In this document: positions 53,973 to 62,054 of the stretch, piece after piece
Layout of the letters: each line of letters starts with the position of its first letter
Position numbering within the stretch: the first letter of the stretch is position 1
NCBI GenBank assembly: GCA_026708645.1
Contig: JAPOUM010000022.1
Location: 62,001 to 126,000, forward strand
Source: Acidimicrobiaceae bacterium
Lineage (GTDB): Bacteria > Actinomycetota > Acidimicrobiia > Acidimicrobiales > Aldehydirespiratoraceae
Reading direction: 5' to 3'
Length of the DNA stretch: 64,000 bases
The notes under the pieces: generated by a model
The model's input: only the letters and a program-made list of their open reading frames with translations
Told to the model about the DNA's origin: nothing
Database searches by the model: none
Position numbers and translations under genes: made by a program

Positions 53973-54100
53973 CTCCGACAAGTGCGAGCCGGTCGCGTCG
54001 CAGCGTTGCCATTACCACTCCCTCGCCGCGGCGGCAAGGACCCGCTCGGGCCACGGTCATCGGCGTACGAACAATGTGGCGCTCCTGGCCGCTCGGCTGT

Positions 54101-55513
54101 TCAGCCGCCGACGGTCCAGTTCAGCACTCGAAAGCCTCCCATCCCGTCGGGATCCAGCAGGGCCTCGGCCTCACTGACCCGGCTGCGGGCTTTGAGAGCG
54201 TCGAGGTCGCCCACCCTGGATCGTGCGCTCCACGCCTCCCTGGCCGCGGCGACTAGATCATCAATCCCGTGGGCTCGCAGAAACTCGGCCTGATCGCAAA
54301 CCGCGGCGCGGTGATCCGCCTGAACCTGATCGAGCGCCAAGTCGACTGTGATGTCGCATGACCCTGGATGAGTCAACCACGAGACGCCGCCTCTGTGGTC
54401 ACGATGGGTGCGCAACCAGCCGAGACCGGCGCCAGGATCATCATCCGACGGTGGGCCGGACCGCCCGGCGAGGGCCGCGGTCGAAGCCCCATAATCGAAA
54501 GCGACTATCCGACCTTCGGCGAGCAGCAGATGGGCTTCGGCCACCCAGCGCCGGGCCGCTCGCTGAACCGGGACTCGGGCGCCTGCCTCCAGCTGCGGCG
54601 GCAGGGCTGCCACAAGTTCATCGGGCGCCGGGACCGCCACCAGCGCGAACCGTCCCGGCTGATCGCCGACGGTCACACGCAGCTCTTCCCAGCCGTCGGC
54701 GGTGCGTCGGGCGATATCGAACGGCAGGTTGTCGAGCAGTTCGTTGGCCAGCACCACGCCTGCGGGCGCCAGCTGGGCAAGCGCGCCCGGTAGCGCGTCC
54801 GAAACTGCGGCCACGCTGACGGGCGGCTGACAGCCCGACGACGACAGTTTCGTCGGCTGATCCGGCCAGTTCGATCGGAACGGCAGGGACGACAACGCCG
54901 ACATGTCCAGCCGGGCCGACACGTCCGACCGGGACGACGGCGCCGACCGGTTCGACAAGGCCGACGCATCCAGCCGGGCCGACGCATTCGACCGGTTCGA
55001 CGGGGTCGGCTGACCGGGATGCAGTGCCCGCTGCGCGGGTGACAGTTCCACGAGCACCAGCCGAAGCGCCCCGGCGGCGGCGCAGGCGGGCTCGGCAGCC
55101 AGCAGTGAACGGGCCAGAGTGCCCGGCCCGGCCCCCCAGTCGATCACCGCGAACTGCTCGGGCTCGCCCAGCTCGCGCCACCATGAGTCGATCGCCCGGG
55201 CCAGCACCGCCCCGAACAGGGGCCCTACTTCGGGCGCAGTCAGAAAATGCCCCGAGCGTCCGCCGGCCCGACCCCCGCCGTCGCGCATGTAGAAGCCGCC
55301 CGAGGGGTCGTACAAGCAAGCCTCCACATACTCCGACACCGGAATCGGCCCCCGATCGCCGATGCGCTCCGCCAACCGTCGCGCCAGCTGCTCGCTGAGC
55401 CGCTGCTCGCCGAGCGGATCAGCGCGGCCTTCCGACACCGAGGCAACAAGCGGCCGATGATCCACACCCAAAACGCTAGAGCCACCCAACCGAGCCACGC
55501 CATCAGTCCGCAC
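54101..55513 (-). CDS. MidA/NDUFAF7-like SAM-dependent methyltransferase with an internal repeat insert
   Basis: A 470-residue protein of the DUF185 family. Family motifs are GPIPVSEYVEACLYDPSGGFY, GHFLTAPEVGPLFGAVLA and the SAM site VIDWGAGPGTLARSLL, then VVLANELLDNLPFDI. The mitochondrial relative NDUFAF7 dimethylates an arginine in a complex I subunit. Between LHPGQPTP and the second half is an insert of about 40 residues of the type SNRSNASARLDASALS, from short tandem DNA repeats at about 54893-55010. The start is GTG at 55513; other starts are possible. nuoN at the window end raises a functional link to complex I, as inference only. Confidence 0.82.
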   Translation of the reverse strand: MRTDGVARLGGSSVLGVDHRPLVASVSEGRADPLGEQRLSEQLARRLAERIGDRGPIPVSEYVEACLYDPSGGFYMRDGGGRAGGRSGHFLTAPEVGPLFGAVLARAIDSWWRELGEPEQFAVIDWGAGPGTLARSLLAAEPACAAAGALRLVLVELSPAQRALHPGQPTPSNRSNASARLDASALSNRSAPSSRSDVSARLDMSALSSLPFRSNWPDQPTKLSSSGCQPPVSVAAVSDALPGALAQLAPAGVVLANELLDNLPFDIARRTADGWEELRVTVGDQPGRFALVAVPAPDELVAALPPQLEAGARVPVQRAARRWVAEAHLLLAEGRIVAFDYGASTAALAGRSGPPSDDDPGAGLGWLRTHRDHRGGVSWLTHPGSCDITVDLALDQVQADHRAAVCDQAEFLRAHGIDDLVAAAREAWSARSRVGDLDALKARSRVSEAEALLDPDGMGGFRVLNWTVGG

Positions 55514-55722
55514 CGACCATCGAACCCGTCCCCTTTAGGAGACTCCTACGACACTGCCCGCGATCTGAGCACCCGCCGAGGATCCACTGTTCGCCAGCTC
55601 GTGAAAGAGGCCTTCTCGGTGCGATAGCGCCGGGGATTAGCGCAATACAAGCTGTTGGCGAAATATCTCGCGTGGTGTCTGCTAGCTGGAGGCGCGCTGG
55701 TCGGGCAGGTTGCTGGAGCGGC

Positions 55723-56475
55723 TCAGCCTCTGCCGACGAAGGGCATCCCGCTGGCCATTACGGTCATCGACAGCACGTTGGTGTCGCAGGGCAGATCCGC
55801 CATGTGGGCCACAGCACGACCTGCATGTGCCGCATCGAAGGTGTGTTCGGCGGCCAGGGTTCCGTCAGCTTGGTAGGCCCCGCTGCTCGTCTGGGCGGTC
55901 ATGTCGGTGCGGGCGTTGCCGATGTCGATCTGCCCGCAGGCGATGCCGAAAGCTCGGCCCTCCAACGCCAGCGACTTGGTGAGGCCGGTGATGGCGTGCT
56001 TGGAAACGGTGTAGGCCGTGGCGTAGAGCCTGGGAACCTGCGCCGCTACAGAGCCGTTGTTGATGATGCGACCTCCCGATGGATCCTGGTCTTTCATCGC
56101 TGCGAACGCCGCACGAGCGCACAAGAACGATCCGGTGACATTCACGTCGATCACCCGCTGCCAGTCGTCGAGTCTGACCTCCTCGACAGGAACGGACGGC
56201 GATGCGACGCCGGCGTTGTTGAACAGCAGATCAAGGCGGCCATGGTCGCGCCGGATGCGCTCGAAGAGGTCCGCTACCGACTCCGGGTCTGCCACGTCGA
56301 CAGCTACCGCCGACCCCGAACCACCTGCCTCGTCTACGAGTCTCGCCGTCACAGACAGTCGGTCCAGCCGCCGCCCGGCCGCCACCACCGTCCAACCGTC
56401 GGCCCCCAGCGCTGCCGCGGCGGCTTGGCCCACCCCCGAACCAGCCCCCGTCACCAGCGCTATCCGCCGACTCAT
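55723..56475 (-). CDS. Short-chain dehydrogenase/reductase
   Basis: A 250-residue classical SDR. The cofactor site is VTGAGSGVGQAAAAALG, with NNAG in LFNNAGVAS; the catalytic set is Ser in INNGSVAA, Tyr and Lys in YTVSKHAITG, and Asn in VNVTGSFLCA. Arg residues after strand 2 (AAGRRLDRL) suggest NADP(H). The substrate is unknown. Its ATG overlaps the stop of a 19-codon upstream frame (see 56472-56531). Confidence 0.9.
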   Translation of the reverse strand: MSRRIALVTGAGSGVGQAAAAALGADGWTVVAAGRRLDRLSVTARLVDEAGGSGSAVAVDVADPESVADLFERIRRDHGRLDLLFNNAGVASPSVPVEEVRLDDWQRVIDVNVTGSFLCARAAFAAMKDQDPSGGRIINNGSVAAQVPRLYATAYTVSKHAITGLTKSLALEGRAFGIACGQIDIGNARTDMTAQTSSGAYQADGTLAAEHTFDAAHAGRAVAHMADLPCDTNVLSMTVMASGMPFVGRG

Positions 56476-56531
56476 CGCTGCAACACTACATCCCTGTCGG
56501 CAGCCTCCATATCCCTGTCGGCAGCCTCCAT
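56472..56531 (-). CDS. Putative 19-residue leader peptide with a duplicated heptad
   Basis: A perfect 21-bp tandem duplication (56490-56510 and 56511-56531) gives the frame MEAADRDMEAADRDVVLQR and a TGA that overlaps the ATG of the SDR gene as ATGA. Such coupling is typical of translated leader peptides. No ribosome-binding site is obvious before either ATG, so this remains tentative. Confidence 0.3.
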   Translation of the reverse strand: MEAADRDMEAADRDVVLQR

Positions 56532-56729
56532 GAGCGGCCTTCCCGTAGTCGGCAGGCCTAAGGCCTCCGCCTACGCAGATTCACGGTCCGCCGGCCAGTG
56601 AGCGCCCCGACCCGGAGAGGCGGCTCGTGGCGTCAGTAGGTTCACGATCCGCCCACGCGATGAAAGCACCGCTAACGCCGCTTTCGTTTCGCGCTAATCT
56701 CACCCGGTCACGACGCCGGAGTTCGGATC

Positions 56730-57857
56730 TTGAGTTGGACTGACATCGAGTTCGTTATCTTCGATATCGAAGCCAACGCCAGCAAGTCCGATCCTTGTGC
56801 TCACGAGATCATCGAGATCGGCGCGGTCTTGGTCAGCGGCGGCGCGGAGGCAGACGCATTCGCGACTCTGGTGCGTCCAACTCGACCCCTGCGCGACTTC
56901 ACCCATGAGTTGACCGGCTTGACCAACGAAGAATTGGCGACCGCTCCTGAGCCGGCGGTTGCGCTCAATGACTTCTACAAGTTCGTGAAGGGCCGACCCA
57001 TAGCCGCCCACAACGGTCTGCGCTATGACTTCCTGCTGCTGGAATCAGCCGGCGCCCAAGCCGGAGTGCCGATGCCGCCCGAGCTTGTCAGGCTCGACAC
57101 TCTGGAACTGGCGCATCTAGCGTTCCCGAGAGCTGGCAGGGGCATCATCCGCAATGTGGACGGCAGCAAGCCGCCAGCGGCACGCTCCCTTGACGAACTG
57201 GCTCATTACCTGCTGGGCAGCCCACCAAGACACCCGCACCGGGCGCTTGACGACGCTCGCTTGCTTCTCCGCGTTCTGCCCCACCTGCTGCTACAAGTCG
57301 ACGACTCACAACCGGCTAGACAGCTCCAGCGGTGGGTCCTAGGCGTCGGACATCATCCGTGGGCAGAATTTCTCTGCAAGGAGCCCCAGCCAGCGCCGCT
57401 CGAAACTGCGATCCCTGTGCAGACGGATCCCCGACATGGTGCCGCCACCGGCGTATTCAACCCTCGTGACGTTGCCGAGATGTTCGCTGCGGGAGGCTCG
57501 CTGATGAAGCACGCTCGGCAGCCGCGCAAACAACAGATGGAGATGGCCGCCTACGCCGGCGAGACGCTGCAAGCAGGAGGCCGAATACTCATTGAAGCGC
57601 CCACTGGAACAGGGAAGACGCTGGCCTACCTCGTGCCAGCCATTGAATACGCAAGGGCGAGTGGCGACACGGTCGTCGTTGCCCCGCACTCCAAAGTGCT
57701 CCAGGATCAGATCATGGCGACCCTCGAGAGTCTCTCAGAGGAAGTGGAGTCCTTCTCGTGGGTGCTCTTGAAAGGACTTAACAATTACGTCGATCTGGAG
57801 TCTCTGGCTGGTGAACTCGATGCTCTGGCAGAGAACCCGAACTCTTTACATCGCTGA
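56730..57857 (+). CDS. DEDDh exonuclease plus N-terminal part of DinG-type helicase (frame ends early)
   Basis: A 375-residue frame. Residues about 5-200 are an RNase T/DnaQ-type 3'-5' exonuclease: FVIFDIEAN (Asp-Glu), AAHNGLRYDFLLL and HRALDDARLL supply the DEDDh residues. From about 265 the DinG-like helicase begins: LMKHARQPRKQQMEMA (Q-motif region), LIEAPTGTGKTLAYLVP (Walker A) and VVVAPHSKVLQDQI (motif Ia). The frame stops at 57857 just after KGLNNYVDLESL, and the rest of the helicase continues one frame over from 57811. Start TTG at 56730 with GGAG upstream. Lower GC than the neighbourhood. Confidence 0.85.
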   Translation: MSWTDIEFVIFDIEANASKSDPCAHEIIEIGAVLVSGGAEADAFATLVRPTRPLRDFTHELTGLTNEELATAPEPAVALNDFYKFVKGRPIAAHNGLRYDFLLLESAGAQAGVPMPPELVRLDTLELAHLAFPRAGRGIIRNVDGSKPPAARSLDELAHYLLGSPPRHPHRALDDARLLLRVLPHLLLQVDDSQPARQLQRWVLGVGHHPWAEFLCKEPQPAPLETAIPVQTDPRHGAATGVFNPRDVAEMFAAGGSLMKHARQPRKQQMEMAAYAGETLQAGGRILIEAPTGTGKTLAYLVPAIEYARASGDTVVVAPHSKVLQDQIMATLESLSEEVESFSWVLLKGLNNYVDLESLAGELDALAENPNSLHR

Positions 57858-60800
57858 TGAGGTCTTCGCGCTAGCGATGGTGTGCGGCTGGGTGTCCCAG
57901 ACCGCTACAGGAGACTGGGATGACCTGAGAGCCGGGGCGCTCGAGGGCGGCCGGAACGCACTGAACGATCTCCGCCTCAGGGTCAGCCGAACCGCTGCAT
58001 CGGGTCCGCCGGTCACTGCTCTCGACAAACTCGACTTTCATCATCGGGCGCTTCAACGTCTGCGTGACGCCCACGTTGCAGTGCTAAACCATGCGCTGAT
58101 CGTGTCGGACCACAAATGGAACGATCACTCCAAGCACTTGATCCTCGACGAGGCCCACAATCTCGAAGATGCTGCCACCGATGCTCTCACTGCGACGGTG
58201 TCCCGTGACGAAATCGAAGTGTTGTGCGACACTTTGTGGGCCCCGCAAAAGCGCAGCGGGACCGTGCGCCGTCTTTCGGACGCAACAGAATGGTCGTTGC
58301 GCAAGGACCTTTCGGGCCAGATCGTCCCCAACACCGGCAAACCGCTTGCGGAACAGCCCCACAGACCCCAGCCGACAACTAGGAGAGCGGAGGCTGAAGA
58401 GAGCTCCAACGAAGATTCAGCGGCATGCGGCTATGAGCCCCTCGGCTCTATCCGCATCGCGGTGGACCTGATCAGAGAACACTCCGAGCAATTCAGGATG
58501 AAGCTCGTGCACTACCTGCGCATTCGTACGGGAGCGAGCGCAGACGACAAGTATCCTGCAACGTATCGGATCAGGCAAGGCCACGACACACGACATCACG
58601 ACTACCAAGAAGTCCGAAACCTTGGTCAACACCTTGTCGACGACCTTTACGGATTAGCCGATTCGCTCAATGCGGTGAATCTCCCCGAGGAGCTGTCAGG
58701 CCGTTACCAGCGCAGACGCCTCGAAGCCGAGGTGCTCAGACTCGGACTAACCGCACGAGAGGCTGCTAGAACGATCAGACGCGTACTGTGGGCAGACGAT
58801 CCAGAGAGCATGATCGCGGTCGTAGCCATCTCCTACGAGACAAACCAACAGGACTGGACTTGGGAACTGCGCCACTCTCCTGTGTCGGTGGCTGGAACAC
58901 TCTCCGCCGTGTGGGAATTACTTGAATGCGCTGTACTTACTTCGGCGACATTGAGAGCTAACGGGAGCTTCGACTACATCATCGGCAATCTCGGACTCGA
59001 AGCTATTCAGACGTCATTCCTGGATTGCCCTTTCCCTTGGATCAGCGACAACCACCTGCTGTTGCTGACCGACTACCTGCCAGCACCGCGAAGCCGGCTC
59101 ATGGAGGAATTCACAGCATCCGCCGCGGCCGAGATCCCCAGACTGCTGATCCTCACCACAGGAAGAGGGTTGGCTCTCATGGCAGCGCGAGCCCGGTTGG
59201 AGTTCGTGCGCAACCATGCACGACCTATCGTTGAAGCCGAGGGCATACCACTCCTCTCACAGGGTGACGACTCAGCGGCTGCCCTAGTGGAGCGGATGCG
59301 TGCCGAGAAAATCACCAGTCTCATCGCTCTGCGTTCTTTTTGGGAGGGCGTAGACATTCCTGGCGAAGCTCTCAGCCTGCTGATGATCGAGAAAATCCCT
59401 TTCGACTCGCCTGCTGATCCGGTGATTGGGGCCCGCATAGAGACCCTCACGTTGCAGGGCAAGGATCCCTATAGCGACTACCTAGTTCCGAGGGCGGCAT
59501 TGCGCTTCGCGCAGGGAGTCGGGAGGCTGATACGAACCGAGAACGACCGGGGTGTGACAGTAGTGCTTGACAGCCGACTGTGCCGCGCGGTTCCTTACCG
59601 AGATGTGATCCTCAAGTCACTTCCCGGGCCACCGAAACAACACCTAGTCACAGAGAATGTGGACGCCTACAACAAAATCGCCGAACATCTCGGTGACATC
59701 ATTTTGGACGAGCAGATGCTGCAACGTCTGCAGTCTGTGGAGAGTGCTGACGCCTGGGCCGAACTTGCGAACCTGGAATTGAGTGAGGCGGAGACACATT
59801 GCCCGGATGTCGTCGCGGCGCGGCTTGAGGAAGCGCGGCAGATGTTCGGGTTCAAGAGTTGGCGTTGCGGGCAACTGGAGACCATGACTCATTTCATCAA
59901 AGGATCAGACTTCCTGTCTGTGCTGCCCACAGGATCTGGAAAATCTGCCACCTTCCAGATCCCGGCGCTGCTTTCACCCGGCCTCACACTGGTAGTGTCG
60001 CCGTTGAAAGCGCTGATGAACGATCAGGTGGAGAACCTCCGCGCTCGCAAGGTCACCAAGGTGGCTGCCATTCACAGTGGTGTGCAACAGGCGGAGTGGC
60101 GCGACATTCTGCGCGGCGCGGCGCGAGGCGACTACAAGCTGCTCTACATCAGCCCCGAACGACTATGGTCGCAGGATTTCGTTGAAACTCTGGCCGGGGT
60201 CGGCGCGGCTCGCGTCGCTGTTGACGAAGCCCACTGCATCTCGCAATGGGGGCACTCGTTTCGGCCGGAATACGCCGCTATCCCCGATGCCTTGCAGCGC
60301 ATCGCACCCAATGGCAACCGCCCTGCGATTCTTGCTGTGACCGCAACAGCCACTGAGGATGTACGCCGTGACATAGAGGACCACCTCGCCCTGAAGTTGC
60401 CCGGCGCTCAGATCGTATTGTCGCCGCACCGTCACGAGATCCGCTATTTCGTTGAAAGGTGCCGCGATAAGAAAGATCGTGATGTCAGGGCTGTGCAGAT
60501 AGTTGAAGCCTTCCGGTCACAGCCAGCCATCGTCTACGTTCCGACACGCCGCCACGCAGTAAGCTTGGCCGGGCTGCTGAACTCCTCAGGCCATATTGTC
60601 CGGCCCTATCACGGGGCGATGAACGACGCCGAACGACTGCACACTGAGGACGCTTTCCGGCACGGTGAACTTGATGTGGTTGTGGCCACCAAGGCCTTCG
60701 GTATGGGAATTGATAAGCCCGACATTGCGTTGATTGTGCATCTGGAGATGCCCGCCACCATCGAGGAATACGTTCAGGAGACCGGGCGAGCCGCCAGAGG

Positions 60801-61890
60801 CGCTGTCGACGGCAAGGAGCCGACCGTCGGTACTGCAGTGCTGCTGACCACTCCGCACGACTGCAGCATTCACCGGGTCTTCGTCAAGAGCGCAGCCCCT
60901 GACATCAAACAGGTTCGCCGGATCTGGTCGCGCTTGAAGCCGGGAACTCACATTTATTATCCAGCAGAACTGGATGTCAGCAATGATGAGAGAACCGACG
61001 AGGCGTCAGTGGCGACAGCCTTGGCTGTTCAATATCTGCAGGATTCCAAGGCGGTCGTACGCAGCCTCGACACACCCTGGCATGGCCGTGTGTCAGTGAT
61101 GAGCGACACACGACAAAAACTCGAGAGGCTGAAGGACACCGATCCCGATTTGTCCGAACGGGGCGGGCAGCTAGTCGAACATGCCGAACGGCTCAAGACC
61201 GACGAATACCGAGCCGAGGAATGGAGCGAGCATCTCGGTCGCCCAGCGGGTGCTGTCGCCGCCGATCTGCTAGAATTCAACAGGCGCGGCATTTTGGGAT
61301 TCTCAGCTTGGGAGCACGCTTGGACGCTGGAGCGCAAGCCTGACATAGAACCTGACTGGATCGCCCTGGAAGACCGGGCACAAAAACGGCGCGATCATGT
61401 GGAGGGCAAGTCAAGGCAGGCCAAGAGATTCGCTCAGCAGAGTGCCGGCTGCCGCGTGCAGACCATGCTTGAATACTTCGGCGCCGAGATGGCCGAGACC
61501 TGCGAGCAGTGCGACCAATGCGCCGAACTGGATCGCCCGTGGGAAGCCAGCCAGATCAGCCGGGAAGCGCTCATGGAGTCACTGCCTGTCCGTAGGATCA
61601 TTCTGCAGATAATCAACGACACCACAGGCTCTGGCTACTCGCGCCGCAACATTGAGAGAGCCTTGGTCGGGCAACTGGGATCGACCGAGCACCGCCTGCC
61701 CGAACGGCTCGCCAACCACCACCTCGTCGGACGCCTCGCCTTCATTGGTGCCCCGGGTGTCGCCGCTCGGATCGACGAGCTGGTGGATGACGGATTGATC
61801 CATGCTGTTGCGTCAGAACATGAAGGCACTCATTACGAGCGCCTTGAGATCACCGCTGACGGACGTGACCAACTCATGGGAGTCGGCTAG
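57811..61890 (+). CDS. DinG-type helicase (C-terminal part) fused to RecQ helicase
   Basis: A 1359-codon frame overlapping the previous one by 47 bp in the +1 frame. Residues 1-about 650 complete the XPD/DinG helicase: LILDEAHNLEDAA (residue about 110), AVLTSATLRANG, ALRSFWEGVDIPGE and RFAQGVGRLIRTENDRG. The iron-sulfur cysteines of DinG are absent. Residues about 660-1240 are a RecQ helicase: FGFKSWRCGQLETM, VLPTGSGKSATFQIP, VDEAHCISQWGHSFRPEY, VTATATEDVRRDI, VVATKAFGMGIDKPD and ETGRAARGA, with the zinc region CRVQTMLEYFGAE then CEQCDQC. Winged-helix-like segments end the protein. If the frame change is an error or is bypassed, the whole is one protein of about 1719 residues. Confidence 0.88.
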   Translation: MNSMLWQRTRTLYIADEVFALAMVCGWVSQTATGDWDDLRAGALEGGRNALNDLRLRVSRTAASGPPVTALDKLDFHHRALQRLRDAHVAVLNHALIVSDHKWNDHSKHLILDEAHNLEDAATDALTATVSRDEIEVLCDTLWAPQKRSGTVRRLSDATEWSLRKDLSGQIVPNTGKPLAEQPHRPQPTTRRAEAEESSNEDSAACGYEPLGSIRIAVDLIREHSEQFRMKLVHYLRIRTGASADDKYPATYRIRQGHDTRHHDYQEVRNLGQHLVDDLYGLADSLNAVNLPEELSGRYQRRRLEAEVLRLGLTAREAARTIRRVLWADDPESMIAVVAISYETNQQDWTWELRHSPVSVAGTLSAVWELLECAVLTSATLRANGSFDYIIGNLGLEAIQTSFLDCPFPWISDNHLLLLTDYLPAPRSRLMEEFTASAAAEIPRLLILTTGRGLALMAARARLEFVRNHARPIVEAEGIPLLSQGDDSAAALVERMRAEKITSLIALRSFWEGVDIPGEALSLLMIEKIPFDSPADPVIGARIETLTLQGKDPYSDYLVPRAALRFAQGVGRLIRTENDRGVTVVLDSRLCRAVPYRDVILKSLPGPPKQHLVTENVDAYNKIAEHLGDIILDEQMLQRLQSVESADAWAELANLELSEAETHCPDVVAARLEEARQMFGFKSWRCGQLETMTHFIKGSDFLSVLPTGSGKSATFQIPALLSPGLTLVVSPLKALMNDQVENLRARKVTKVAAIHSGVQQAEWRDILRGAARGDYKLLYISPERLWSQDFVETLAGVGAARVAVDEAHCISQWGHSFRPEYAAIPDALQRIAPNGNRPAILAVTATATEDVRRDIEDHLALKLPGAQIVLSPHRHEIRYFVERCRDKKDRDVRAVQIVEAFRSQPAIVYVPTRRHAVSLAGLLNSSGHIVRPYHGAMNDAERLHTEDAFRHGELDVVVATKAFGMGIDKPDIALIVHLEMPATIEEYVQETGRAARGAVDGKEPTVGTAVLLTTPHDCSIHRVFVKSAAPDIKQVRRIWSRLKPGTHIYYPAELDVSNDERTDEASVATALAVQYLQDSKAVVRSLDTPWHGRVSVMSDTRQKLERLKDTDPDLSERGGQLVEHAERLKTDEYRAEEWSEHLGRPAGAVAADLLEFNRRGILGFSAWEHAWTLERKPDIEPDWIALEDRAQKRRDHVEGKSRQAKRFAQQSAGCRVQTMLEYFGAEMAETCEQCDQCAELDRPWEASQISREALMESLPVRRIILQIINDTTGSGYSRRNIERALVGQLGSTEHRLPERLANHHLVGRLAFIGAPGVAARIDELVDDGLIHAVASEHEGTHYERLEITADGRDQLMGVG

Positions 61891-62054
61891 CTTAACGCAA
61901 AAAGCTGGACCGGCAGCCGCAGCCGAGGCCAAGCCAAGGCCAGAATCCGCGATCCCGCCCTGTGGTGACAGCACGGGACTGGCGTCTGCGAGCGAAGGCC
62001 GCCGGCGCCCGCTTCAACAGAAACTGGATTCGACGTTTAGAGTCTCAGACTCGT

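Noticed and set aside
57811..57860. prfB-type programmed +1 frameshift
   Set aside because: The CUUUGA slippery stop and an internal Shine-Dalgarno at the right distance are not present; kept only as one of several explanations.
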